Assembly: GCF_002160765.1 (NCBI RefSeq)
Contig: NZ_NFLF01000011.1
Location: forward strand, 52,143 to 116,142
DNA from: Lachnoclostridium sp. An138
GTDB taxonomy: Bacteria; Bacillota; Clostridia; Lachnospirales; Lachnospiraceae
DNA length: 64,000 nucleotides
Reading direction: 5' to 3'
A program made the translations under genes and the position numbers. Below, in pieces: positions 17,672 to 26,366 of the stretch. The stretch's first letter is position 1; each line of letters starts with the position of its first letter. Under the pieces are notes generated by a model. It did not search any database and was not told the origin of the DNA. It saw only the letters and a program-made list of their open reading frames with translations.

Positions 17672-20113
17672 TCATGCGGAAATGAAGGAGGCACAGGTCA
17701 TGAAACGGATCATTCCGGCACCCTGCGCGATCAGGAAACATAAAGCCAGGCCCACGGCCGCGGGGAGGACGGCGGCTAACACGGTCCAGCGCCAGGAGCC
17801 GGTTTCCTTCCGGATGGTCAGAAGCGTCGTGGCGCAGGGCCAGTGAAAGAGCATAAAGACCAGAGTACACAGGGCTGTGACGGGGGTCCAGCCCTGCGCA
17901 GCCAGAAGTTCATGAAGAGAAAGCAGGTTCCCGGTCTCTGTCAGTCCTCCCTGTTGAAGGTAGATGCTTAAAATGAGCGGGATTACGATTTCGTTTGCCG
18001 GAAGCCCCAGGAGAAAGCCCATCAGAATCGCGCCGTCCAGCCCGAAGAGGGCGGCAAAGGGGTTCAGAGCGCCAGCGCACAGAGTCAGCAGGCTGGAACC
18101 CTGAATCCGGATATTTGCCAAAAGCCAGATCAGAACTCCGGCCGGAGCCGCTGCCGAGACGGCTCTTCCCAGAACAAAAAGTGTCCGGTCAAGAAGAGAA
18201 CGGATTAGAATTTTTCCGATCTGGGGCTTCCGGTAAGGGGGGAGCTCCAGCGCAAAGGCTGAGGGCAGCCCCCGGAGGACTGTCACAGACAGCAGCCGGG
18301 AAAACAGAAGAGATATGCCTGCAGCGGAGAGGATCAGGAGGGTAAGCAGCAGGGCCGGAACCGGGGAAAAGGCCGTGGCGGCGTCTGTGGAAGCTGTCCC
18401 CGCAAAAAACATGACAAGCAGGGAGATAAGGGAAATAAGGGCGGGAAAGCGTCCGTTGCAGGGGATAAAAGAGGCTGTCAGGATCGCGATCATGCGTTCC
18501 CGGGGCGAATCAATGATCCGGCAGCCTGTCACACCTGCTGCGTTGCAGCCAAAGCTCATGCAGAGGGTCAGCGCCTGCTTCCCGCAGGAACGGCAGCGCT
18601 GAAAAGCATGGTCCAGATTGTAGGCAATCCGCGGCAGGTACCCCAGATCCTCCAGAAAGGTAAACAGCGGAAAGAAAACCGCCATGGGCGGCAGCATGAC
18701 AGAAACGACCCAGGCCAGAACCCGGTACGCTCCGTCCAGCAGAATTCCCCGGAGCCAGCCGGGAGCCCCAAGCGATGTGAACAGGCCGTCCAGCACGTCC
18801 TGAAAGCCGGTCAGAAGCTCAGAGAGCAGCCGGGAGGGATAGTTGGCCCCGGCGATGGTCAGCCAGAGAATCAGAGCCAGCAGAAGAAGCATGGCCGGAT
18901 AGCCGGACAGGCGGCTGGTAAAGATTTGGTCCAGAATCCGATCCGTTTTCCGGGCATTGTCCATATCAGCCTGGACAGATTTGTCAGCGATCTCTTCCGC
19001 CCGTGTCAGAATACTTTGCGCAATGATGTCAGAGAGACAGGAAAAATCAGAAATTCTGCCGGCTTCTGTTTTGTCCGTTTCTGCCGTGTCTTTCCCGCAG
19101 TTTATCAGCTCTGCCGCCCGCAGTACGGCCCGGGCTTCTTCCAGAGCAGCGTGGACAGAGGGGACCTTTTCAAGGTCAAAGCCCAGATAATCCCGGAGTT
19201 TTTCTGCCAGAGAAGCTTCATTTTCCAGAAGGCGCAGCGAGAGCCAGCGTGCGGGAAGAAGGCCGCAAACGGACTCCTGAACGACAGGTTCCAGGATTTT
19301 CAGGGCAGCTTCCAGAGGTGCCGGGTAAATAACCGGGGCGGCAGGACCGGTCTTTTGTCCGTCTGTCAGGTCATCCAGAGCGTCTGCCAGAGCGTAAAGC
19401 GTCTGCCTGTTCCGGGCGGACACGCCTACGGCAGGGACGCCCAGATTATGGGAAAGAGCGCGCAGGCTGACCCGGATGCCGCGCTTTTCGGCCTCATCCA
19501 TAAGATTGACGCATACAAGAGTTTTAGGACAGAGTTCCAGAATCTGCAGAACGAGATTCAGATTTCTTTCCAGGCAGGTGGCGTCACAGACGGCAATGAC
19601 GGTATTTGCGCCGCCGAAGCATAGAAAATCCCGGGTGATTTCCTCTTCCGGAGAATGAGCTGACAGGGAATAGGCTCCGGGAGTGTCTGTAAGCTGATAC
19701 GTATGCAGAGCCGTCTGAAAAGAACCGGAGGCCTGTTCCACGGTTTTTCCCGGCCAGTTTCCGGTGTGCTGCCGGAGGCCCGTAAGTCCGTTGAAAACGG
19801 TGCTCTTTCCCACATTAGGATTACCCGCCAGGGCCGTAGATCTGGGAGCTGGAGTCTTTCCCTGCGCGGAAGGACGCTCCTGTTCTATGAGAATCTCCCG
19901 GCTGTCCCGGTTCCGGATGGCAATGACTGCGCCGCGGACCAGAAATGCTTTTGGGTCGCCGGAAGGGCTGCGCCCCACACAGGCTATTTTTGTATTTTCA
20001 CCAAATCCCAGATCCAGAAAACGCCGCCGAAGTTTCCCGGTACAGGCAAGCTTTCGGACACGCGCGCTCTGCCCGGGATTCAGTTCGCTTAAGGCACCGT
20101 ATTTGGAAATCAA
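17672..20113 (-). CDS. feoB: Ferrous iron transporter, FeoA-FeoB fusion
   Basis: 813 aa. Residues 1-75 form a FeoA-type SH3-like domain (LNPGQSARVRKL, FLDLGFGENTKI). The FeoB G-domain follows: GNPNVGKST at 97-105, a GNWPGKTVE switch I, DTPGAYSL at 143-150, NLMD as G4. The C-terminal half has about eight or nine membrane helices with two gate repeats, including FIPCNGRFPAL. FeoB imports Fe2+, driven or gated by nucleotide hydrolysis. The start is TTG at 20113 with GGAGGTG upstream on the minus strand. FeoA is usually a separate small protein; fusions occur in Clostridia and Bacteroidetes. Confidence 0.94.
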   Translation of the reverse strand: MISKYGALSELNPGQSARVRKLACTGKLRRRFLDLGFGENTKIACVGRSPSGDPKAFLVRGAVIAIRNRDSREILIEQERPSAQGKTPAPRSTALAGNPNVGKSTVFNGLTGLRQHTGNWPGKTVEQASGSFQTALHTYQLTDTPGAYSLSAHSPEEEITRDFLCFGGANTVIAVCDATCLERNLNLVLQILELCPKTLVCVNLMDEAEKRGIRVSLRALSHNLGVPAVGVSARNRQTLYALADALDDLTDGQKTGPAAPVIYPAPLEAALKILEPVVQESVCGLLPARWLSLRLLENEASLAEKLRDYLGFDLEKVPSVHAALEEARAVLRAAELINCGKDTAETDKTEAGRISDFSCLSDIIAQSILTRAEEIADKSVQADMDNARKTDRILDQIFTSRLSGYPAMLLLLALILWLTIAGANYPSRLLSELLTGFQDVLDGLFTSLGAPGWLRGILLDGAYRVLAWVVSVMLPPMAVFFPLFTFLEDLGYLPRIAYNLDHAFQRCRSCGKQALTLCMSFGCNAAGVTGCRIIDSPRERMIAILTASFIPCNGRFPALISLISLLVMFFAGTASTDAATAFSPVPALLLTLLILSAAGISLLFSRLLSVTVLRGLPSAFALELPPYRKPQIGKILIRSLLDRTLFVLGRAVSAAAPAGVLIWLLANIRIQGSSLLTLCAGALNPFAALFGLDGAILMGFLLGLPANEIVIPLILSIYLQQGGLTETGNLLSLHELLAAQGWTPVTALCTLVFMLFHWPCATTLLTIRKETGSWRWTVLAAVLPAAVGLALCFLIAQGAGMIRFMTCASFISA

Positions 20114-20309
20114 TCAATCCACCTCCGTAAATTTTATTACGCTGATTCTCTGCGCGGACTATTTAATCCGTCCGGACATGACGGCGCGCCGCACACCCGG
20201 CCTGAAGCTTTGCCGGAAAGCCCCGGGAGGGCGGGAAATGCCCGTTTTTGGCCGTGCGGATGCCGGGAATGCCGGTGCTATATCATAGAATATGCCAGTA
20301 ATCTCTAAT
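20114..20309 (-). promoter_or_regulatory. feoB promoter and long GC-rich leader
   Basis: On the minus strand a -35 TTGTCA (plus-strand 20311-20316) and -10 TATTCT (20287-20292) are 18 bp apart, which leaves a leader of about 170 nt. The leader is GC-rich with several self-complementary stretches. I see no clear Fur or IdeR box and no riboswitch core that I can name. Confidence 0.45.
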
Positions 20310-20339
20310 TTGACAAACAAGGGCCTTTGCGCTTATAAT
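20310..20339 (+). promoter_or_regulatory. Promoter of the SH3b gene
   Basis: Perfect TTGACA and TATAAT with an 18-bp spacer. The -35 box is shared, in reverse, with the proposed feoB promoter, so the two genes start from overlapping divergent promoters. Confidence 0.8.
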
Positions 20340-20421
20340 AAGAGCAGTGCAGCGCCGCTTTGAAAACGGCGCTGTGAGAACGAAAAAAGAACGCAGGATA
20401 TGTGATAATGGAGGATAAAAT

Positions 20422-21594
20422 ATGATGAAAAGACTTTGCCGGAGACGGGGAGTTTGGAAATACGTGGGAGGGCTGGCCGTGTGTGCCGCCTGTGTGCTGT
20501 TTCTTTCGGCCGGGCTTCAGGGGCAGGCTGCCCGGACGGGTACGGTATCCGTAGAAAGCGCGCGCGTACGCCAGGAGGCATCAACGAGCGCGGGGATTGC
20601 CGGTTCCCTTTCTTCGGGTGATACGGTAACGATTGTGGATGAGACAGAAAGCGGCGGCTCTACCTGGTATCAGGTCAGCTATACCCAGGATGGAGAGGAA
20701 GTGACCGGCTGGCTCCGTTCGGATCTGCTGTCTGTAAGTGAGTCAGAGGAGCCGGAGGAGACCACGGAAGAACCGCAGGAGACAGAAGAGCCGGAGACGC
20801 CGGCGGCGGTCTATACAATCCAGGAGCCTTCGGAAGCGCCGTCTGCGGATTATCTGACGCAGACTTCCGTTCAGGCTGGGGACACAAGCTATACGGCCTG
20901 GCAGGCGGACACGGATACGGCGCTTTATCTTGTATGGGCGTCAGCTCCGGATGGAACTTCCGGCTGGTACTGGTATGACCCGGCCCAGGAAACCTTCCAG
21001 CAGGACCTGGGACAGTTTGGAGCCCAGGGGCTTGTCACAGCGCTCCAGAATGAGCTTACCAGCTTAAAGGAGTCAAGCGCTTCCAGTCTGAGTATGCGCC
21101 TTTATATTATCATCGGACTTGGGGTCCTGAGCGCGGTTCTTCTTGTGCTTGTCATTGTGTTCGCGGTGAAGAGCCGGAATGCAGGCTATGAATATTACGA
21201 TGACGAAGACGATGAGGAGCCGGAGGACGACGATGACGAGGATGACAGCTGGGAAGAGAAGGGCAGAAAGAAAGGCGGTTTCTTTTCCAGGAGGAAGGCG
21301 GAGGAAGACGACGAGGAGGATGATTTCGACGACTTCCTGGCAGCAGTGAATAAGAAGCGGACCGGCGGCGCAGACTTCGGTACGGAGGAAGAGAATGAGG
21401 GAGAAGCAGAACCAGAGGAAAAAGTGGACCTGACTCTGACTGCCAACCTTCCTGAGATTGATATGAGCGCAGTGGAAGAAGTGGAGAAGAAAGCGGAAAA
21501 GACTCCCGGGAAGACTGAGAAAGCTCAGAAAGAGGACGATGGAGATGAAGACTTCGATATTGAGATTTTTGATATCGATGATCTGAATCTGTAA
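20422..21594 (+). CDS. Membrane protein with SH3b domain and acidic cytoplasmic tail
   Basis: 390 aa. Signal peptide or first helix (about 14-34), then a bacterial SH3 domain (SARVRQEASTSAGIAGSLSSG through WYQVSY to GWLRSDLL), a Glu/Pro/Thr linker, a second small extracellular part, one membrane helix (about 228-250, LYIIIGLGVLSAVLLVLVIV) and a tail of about 140 residues rich in Asp and Glu with basic patches (GRKKGGFFSRRK). SH3b domains usually bind peptidoglycan or peptides. AATGGAGG precedes the two tandem ATGs. A trans-envelope scaffold role is plausible but unproven. It differs from known named families. Confidence 0.72.
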   Translation: MMKRLCRRRGVWKYVGGLAVCAACVLFLSAGLQGQAARTGTVSVESARVRQEASTSAGIAGSLSSGDTVTIVDETESGGSTWYQVSYTQDGEEVTGWLRSDLLSVSESEEPEETTEEPQETEEPETPAAVYTIQEPSEAPSADYLTQTSVQAGDTSYTAWQADTDTALYLVWASAPDGTSGWYWYDPAQETFQQDLGQFGAQGLVTALQNELTSLKESSASSLSMRLYIIIGLGVLSAVLLVLVIVFAVKSRNAGYEYYDDEDDEEPEDDDDEDDSWEEKGRKKGGFFSRRKAEEDDEEDDFDDFLAAVNKKRTGGADFGTEEENEGEAEPEEKVDLTLTANLPEIDMSAVEEVEKKAEKTPGKTEKAQKEDDGDEDFDIEIFDIDDLNL

Positions 21595-21619
21595 GATACG
21601 AAAGACGCAGAGAAAAAGA

Positions 21620-21648
21620 AAGGGGCGGGGTGAGCAACTCCGCCCCTT
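21620..21648 (+). terminator. Hairpin between the SH3b gene and clpC
   Basis: AAGGGGCGG pairs with CCGCCCCTT around a loop of about 11 bases. A T-run comes only 13 bases later, inside the clpC ribosome-binding region, so it may be a weak terminator or a 5' mRNA structure. Confidence 0.5.
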
Positions 21649-21669
21649 GCAGCAGGAGGATTTTTATTT

Positions 21670-24114
21670 ATGTTTGAACAGTATACGGAAAGGGCTGCGA
21701 GGGTGCTGAAGCAGGCCGGAAAGGTATCAAAAGAGCTTGGACAGAATTATGTGGGAACCGAGCATATTTTGATTGCCATTCTCAGAGATACTGGCTGTGC
21801 GGCGGCACAGCTTCTGGCAGAGAGAAAGGTAGAAGAAAAGGCTGTATTAGAGCTGATCCGGGATCTGATTTCTCCGGAGGGAAACGTGGCAGTGGCAGAC
21901 CCCGGCGGCTTTACGCCCCGGGCCGAGAAAGTTCTGAAGGCGGCGGAGCAGGAGGCGGCCCGCTTTCATGAGAGACAGGCGGGCACGGAACATATTCTGA
22001 TTGCCATGCTCAAAGACGTGGAGTGCGCCGCAAGCCGGCTCTTAAATACGATGAATGTGAATGTAAAAGAGCTGTATTCCGCCATGCTGGATTCCATGGG
22101 AAAGACCGGACGGGATTATCGGGAGGAGTCTGCCCGCAGCGGCCGGAGCCAGAGCCGCGGTACGCAGACGCTGGACCAGTACAGCCGGGATCTGACCCGG
22201 CTTGCCAGAGAGCGGAAGCTGGAGCCCTGTATCGGCAGAGAGGATGAGATTCGGCGTCTGCTCCAGACCTTAAGCCGGCGGACGAAGAACAATCCCTGCC
22301 TGATTGGCGAGCCCGGCGTGGGCAAGACGGCTATTGTGGAAGGATTGGCAGAGAGAATTGCGGAAGGAGCAGTTCCCGATTCCATCAAGGGAAAGCGGGT
22401 GCTGACCCTGGATCTCTCCGGAATGGTGGCCGGCACCAAGTACCGGGGCGAATTTGAGGAGCGCATCAAAAATGTTATGGATGAGGTGATGGAAGCAGGA
22501 GACGTGCTTCTGTTTATCGACGAGCTTCATACACTGATTGGGGCCGGCGGCGCGGAAGGCGCCATGGATGCGGCCAATATCTTAAAGCCGGCTCTGTCCA
22601 GAGGAGAGCTTCAGGTGATTGGCGCCACTACTGTGGAGGAATACAGAAAACATATCGAGAAAGACGCGGCTCTGGAGCGCCGTTTCCAGCCGATTATGGT
22701 GGAGGAGCCCAGCGAGCAGGAGACGGTGGAGATTCTGAAAGGACTCCGGAGAAATTATGAGCGTCATCATCAGGTGGAAATCACGGATGAAGCTCTGGAG
22801 GCGGCGGTGAAGCTGTCTAAACGTTACATCAGCGACCGCTTCCTTCCGGACAAGGCAATTGACCTGATGGATGAGGCCTGCGCCCGTGTACGTCTGGGCG
22901 GGACTCAGCTGGTGCATGCCGCGGCAGAACTGGAGCGGCGTATCGCAGATCTTCTGGGGGACGTAGAACAGGCTGTCCGGGAGCAGGATTTTGAACATGC
23001 GGCAGAACTTCGAAAAGAGCGTATGCGGCTGGAGGAAAAACTGCAGAAGGAGCGGGCAAAGACCGGACGCGGACGCGGGAAAAAAGCTCTTACAGTCGGC
23101 GAAAATGAGATAGCGCAGATCGTGGCCGACTGGACGAAGATTCCCGTCAGCAAGCTTGCGGAGACGGAGACGCAGCGCCTTCAGAAGCTGGAGAAGATTC
23201 TGCACAAGCGCGTCATCGGCCAGGATGAAGCAGTCACCGCAGTGGCCCGGGCTGTCCGCCGGGGACGCGTAGGCCTGAAAGACCCGGGCCGTCCCATCGG
23301 TTCTTTCCTGTTCCTGGGACCCACCGGTGTGGGAAAGACAGAGCTTTCCAAAGCTTTGGCAGAGGTGCTGTTCGGGCGTGAGGAAGCTATGATCCGGGTA
23401 GATATGTCGGAATATATGGAGAAGCACAGCGTCTCCAAGCTGATCGGAGCGCCTCCCGGATATGTGGGACACGACGATGGAGGCCAGCTTTCCGAGAAGG
23501 TACGGCGCAATCCCTATACGGTGATTCTGTTTGACGAGATCGAAAAGGCCCATCCGGATGTGTTCAACATTCTGCTACAGGTTCTGGATGACGGACGTAT
23601 TACGGATTCGCAGGGCAGAACCGTGGATTTTAAAAATACAGTGATTATCATGACCTCCAACGCGGGGGCCGGTTCCATCATATCACCGAAGCGGCTGGGC
23701 TTTGCCTCAAAGGACGATGAAAAGCAGAATTATGAAGCCATGAAGGCCAGTGTGATGGAAGAGGTACGCCGGATGTTCAAGCCGGAGTTCCTGAACCGGA
23801 TTGATGAAATCATTGTCTTCCACGCCCTGAATAAAGAACAGATGAAGCAGATAGTTACTATTTTATTCAAGGAGCTTATCAGCCGGTGCCAGGAGCAGAT
23901 GGGTATTACCCTGAAAATCCGGGACAGCGTGAAGACACATCTTGTAGACAGCGCTTATGATGTGAAATACGGCGCCCGCCCCTTAAAGAGAGCTATTCAG
24001 ACCCAGGTGGAGGACCCGCTGGCAGACGCGCTTCTTTCCGGAGAGATCAGGAAGGGCAGCCAGGTAACGGTCACTATGCGGAGAGGGAAGCTGGTTTTTG
24101 ATTCCGGAATTTAA
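21670..24114 (+). CDS. clpC: ATP-dependent Clp protease ATPase subunit ClpC
   Basis: 814 aa, usual length. Two Clp-N repeats (ARVLKQAGKVSKELGQNYVG, then a second at about 85), first AAA+ domain with GEPGVGKT and LFIDELHTLIGAGG, a UVR-type middle segment (about 430-460), and second AAA+ domain with GPTGVGKTELSKAL and ILFDEIEKAHPDV. A ClpP-binding LGF-type loop is seen near KRLGFAS. ClpC unfolds proteins for ClpP. Bacillus-type partners ctsR, mcsA and mcsB are not beside it, so its control must differ from the Bacillus operon. AGGAGG lies before ATG 21670. Confidence 0.96.
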   Translation: MFEQYTERAARVLKQAGKVSKELGQNYVGTEHILIAILRDTGCAAAQLLAERKVEEKAVLELIRDLISPEGNVAVADPGGFTPRAEKVLKAAEQEAARFHERQAGTEHILIAMLKDVECAASRLLNTMNVNVKELYSAMLDSMGKTGRDYREESARSGRSQSRGTQTLDQYSRDLTRLARERKLEPCIGREDEIRRLLQTLSRRTKNNPCLIGEPGVGKTAIVEGLAERIAEGAVPDSIKGKRVLTLDLSGMVAGTKYRGEFEERIKNVMDEVMEAGDVLLFIDELHTLIGAGGAEGAMDAANILKPALSRGELQVIGATTVEEYRKHIEKDAALERRFQPIMVEEPSEQETVEILKGLRRNYERHHQVEITDEALEAAVKLSKRYISDRFLPDKAIDLMDEACARVRLGGTQLVHAAAELERRIADLLGDVEQAVREQDFEHAAELRKERMRLEEKLQKERAKTGRGRGKKALTVGENEIAQIVADWTKIPVSKLAETETQRLQKLEKILHKRVIGQDEAVTAVARAVRRGRVGLKDPGRPIGSFLFLGPTGVGKTELSKALAEVLFGREEAMIRVDMSEYMEKHSVSKLIGAPPGYVGHDDGGQLSEKVRRNPYTVILFDEIEKAHPDVFNILLQVLDDGRITDSQGRTVDFKNTVIIMTSNAGAGSIISPKRLGFASKDDEKQNYEAMKASVMEEVRRMFKPEFLNRIDEIIVFHALNKEQMKQIVTILFKELISRCQEQMGITLKIRDSVKTHLVDSAYDVKYGARPLKRAIQTQVEDPLADALLSGEIRKGSQVTVTMRRGKLVFDSGI

Positions 24115-24119
24115 TTCCG

Positions 24120-24179
24120 CGGCCCAGTCCCGTCTTTTGTGAGCAAGCTCCCACAGCCGGTCCTGTTCCGTCTTTCCGC
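24120..24179 (+). repeat. 60-nt direct repeat, copy 1
   Basis: The 60 bases starting CGGCCCAGTCCCGTCTTTTG are repeated exactly at 24266-24325. The copy lies directly after the clpC stop. Confidence 0.95.
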
Positions 24180-24187
24180 CGGGGGAT

Positions 24188-24337
24188 ACAGTTCCGCCGT
24201 GCAGCCCGAACACGCAGCCGGAGGCAGCGTCTCCGGGCTTATAGGGCGTCCGCCCTATGGAAATCCGGCCCAGTCCCGTCTTTTGTGAGCAAGCTCCCAC
24301 AGCCGGTCCTGTTCCGTCTTTCCGCACGGCGGAACTG
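24188..24337. repeat. Inverted repeats between and after the 60-nt copies
   Basis: CAGTTCCGCCGTGC (24188-24201) and its exact complement GCACGGCGGAACTG (24324-24337) enclose a palindrome ATAGGGCG-TC-CGCCCTAT (24241-24258). The whole 24.12-24.34 kb interval is therefore highly foldable and holds no gene. Confidence 0.9.
24266..24325 (+). repeat. 60-nt direct repeat, copy 2
   Basis: Identical to 24120-24179. The distance between copies is 146 bp. Confidence 0.95.
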
Positions 24338-24550
24338 GTGAAAAAAGTTCTGGAAATACGGGCGGGAATCGTTTATAATCAAAACATCAAAGTGAAATAT
24401 CCCGCTGCAGGCAGCAGGGCATTTGCCCCTCGCGGCGCTTGCCGAACGGATACGCAGACCGCAAGGTTAAGAGAACGGTCCGGGCGGTGTCTGCCCGGCT
24501 CACTGCCCGCGGGAATAAAGAGAAGAATCCGATTAGGAGGACGAAAGAAA
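24338..24550 (+). other. Leader region of the following gene
   Basis: A TATAAT stands at 24373-24378, without a good -35. About 170 GC-rich bases with several short complementary stretches lead to TAGGAGG before the next ATG. No riboswitch core or gene is recognised in it. Confidence 0.4.
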
Positions 24551-24964
24551 ATGGCAGCAGTAAAAGAATTGATCCGTGCAGAGGCCGATGGCAGTATCAG
24601 TTTTGGAGACTATGAACTGGCGTCCAAGACAAAAAAGCAGGATTTTGAATATCAGGGAGATCTCTATAAGGTAAAGACTTTCCGTGAGATTACAAAGCTG
24701 GAGCGCAATGATATGTTTGTGTATGAGTCTGTTCCCGGCACGGCAGTGGAGCATTTCCGCGCGGACGCGGATAGTGTGGAGTTTCAGGTGGAAGGACCGG
24801 AGGACGCTCAGATCACCCTGGGTATGGAAGATGACACCGAGTATCTGACCCTTGTGGACGGCGTAAGCACGGGAGCGATCAAGACAGGGCTTGGTGGAAA
24901 GCTGGTTTTAAGCGTGGAGCTTGGCAGCCGGGACGCAGTGAGCGTAAAGGTATTGAAGGCATAA
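24551..24964 (+). CDS. Conserved Clostridia protein, sometimes labelled endosialidase
   Basis: 137 aa. No signal peptide or membrane helix; mixed beta pattern with IRAEADGSISFGDYEL at the start, GDLYKVKTFREITKLERN, ESVPGTAVEHF and GGKLVLSVELG near the end. I recall homologues in many Lachnospiraceae that databases call endosialidase, but no catalytic motif supports an enzyme. TAGGAGG nine bases upstream sets ATG 24551. It precedes radA by 37 bases and may share its transcript. Function unknown. Confidence 0.7.
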   Translation: MAAVKELIRAEADGSISFGDYELASKTKKQDFEYQGDLYKVKTFREITKLERNDMFVYESVPGTAVEHFRADADSVEFQVEGPEDAQITLGMEDDTEYLTLVDGVSTGAIKTGLGGKLVLSVELGSRDAVSVKVLKA

Positions 24965-25001
24965 GCCATAAAGGATACAGAAAGTATAGAAAGAAGGCAG
25001 T

Positions 25002-26366
25002 ATGGCAAAGGGCAGGACGACGGTATTTTTCTGCCAGAACTGCGGGTATGAATCCCCCAAGTGGATGGGGCAGTGCCCGGGTTGCAGAGAGTGGAATACC
25101 TTTGTGGAAGAGACTGTTGAAAAAAAGAGCGCCGGAAAGGCGAGAGAAGAGAGAAAGGCAGCCGCAGCGCCGGTCTGCCTTTCTTCTATTGAGATGAAAG
25201 AGGAGGAACGGGTCAGCGCAGGGATCGAAGAGCTGGATCGTGTTCTGGGAGGCGGAATTGTCCCCGGCTCCCTGGTTCTGGTGGGAGGAGATCCCGGAAT
25301 CGGAAAATCCACGCTGCTTCTTCAGGTTTGTCAGAAGCTGTCGGGCGCCGGGCATGAAGTTCTCTATATTTCAGGAGAGGAATCCTTAAAGCAGATTAAG
25401 CTCCGGGCAGCCAGAATCGGAGAGTTTTCAGACAAGCTGCGTCTGCTGTGTGAGACAAATCTGGATGTGGTTCAGGATACCATACGGGAGCTTAAGCCGG
25501 AGGCAGTGATTATTGATTCCATACAGACCATGTATCACGAAAATGTAAGCTCGGCGCCGGGCAGTGTGTCCCAGGTGAGGGAAGCTACCTCCGTGCTTCT
25601 GCAGCTGGCCAAGGGGCTTGGAATCACAATCTTCATCGTGGGCCATGTGACTAAGGAAGGGACCGTGGCCGGTCCGAGAGTACTGGAGCATATGGTGGAT
25701 ACGGTGCTGTATTTTGAAGGAGACAGGCATGCTTCTTACCGGATCTTAAGAGCAGTGAAGAACCGCTTCGGCTCTACCAATGAGATTGGCGTCTTTGAGA
25801 TGCGGGAGAACGGTCTTGCAGAGGTGGAAAATCCGTCAGAATTCATGCTGAACGGCCGTCCGGAGGCAGCTTCCGGATCTATCGTGGCCTGTTCTATGGA
25901 AGGAACCCGTCCCATCCTGCTGGAGATTCAGGCTCTGGTGACGAGAAGCCCTCTGGCCATGCCCAGAAGGACTGCGGCGGGAATGGATTACAACCGTGTG
26001 AACCTTCTTCTGGCAGTGCTGGAAAAGCGGCTGCGCCTGTCTCTGTCCAACAGCGACGTCTATATCAACATCGCAGGCGGAATCCGTATCAGTGAGCCAG
26101 CCATCGATCTGGGCGTGGTGCTGGCGGTGGTTTCCAGCGCCCGGGACAAAGCCATCGACGAGAAAGTGCTGGCCTTTGGAGAGGTGGGCTTAAGCGGGGA
26201 AGTGCGGGCGGTCAGCCAGGCAGCCGGCCGGGTCCTGGAGGCGAAAAAACTGGGCTTTACCACGGTGATTCTTCCGGAGGTATGCCGGGAGCAGATAGGA
26301 AAAGTAGAAGGCATCCGCCTGTGCGGTGTGCGCACGGTGGCAGATGCGGTAGGGGTGATTCTGTAA
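25002..26366 (+). CDS. radA: DNA repair protein RadA
   Basis: 454 aa, usual length. N-terminal zinc finger CQNCGYESPKWMGQCPGC, RecA-like ATPase with Walker A GGDPGIGKST (about residue 103), the RadA-specific KNRFGSTNEIG motif, and a Lon-protease-like C-terminal domain (DVYINIAGGIRISEPAIDL). RadA is a hexameric helicase acting on recombination branches. The Shine-Dalgarno is weak (AGAAGG). Its stop shares one base with the hisA-like start, so the pair is translationally linked. Confidence 0.96.
   Translation: MAKGRTTVFFCQNCGYESPKWMGQCPGCREWNTFVEETVEKKSAGKAREERKAAAAPVCLSSIEMKEEERVSAGIEELDRVLGGGIVPGSLVLVGGDPGIGKSTLLLQVCQKLSGAGHEVLYISGEESLKQIKLRAARIGEFSDKLRLLCETNLDVVQDTIRELKPEAVIIDSIQTMYHENVSSAPGSVSQVREATSVLLQLAKGLGITIFIVGHVTKEGTVAGPRVLEHMVDTVLYFEGDRHASYRILRAVKNRFGSTNEIGVFEMRENGLAEVENPSEFMLNGRPEAASGSIVACSMEGTRPILLEIQALVTRSPLAMPRRTAAGMDYNRVNLLLAVLEKRLRLSLSNSDVYINIAGGIRISEPAIDLGVVLAVVSSARDKAIDEKVLAFGEVGLSGEVRAVSQAAGRVLEAKKLGFTTVILPEVCREQIGKVEGIRLCGVRTVADAVGVIL

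Noticed and set aside
18608..19624. 338-codon plus-strand frame inside feoB
   Set aside because: Antisense to FeoB motifs; no known domain.
23983..24327. Minus-strand frame covering the 60-nt repeats
   Set aside because: Only the repeat in translation, with overlap onto clpC; no RBS.
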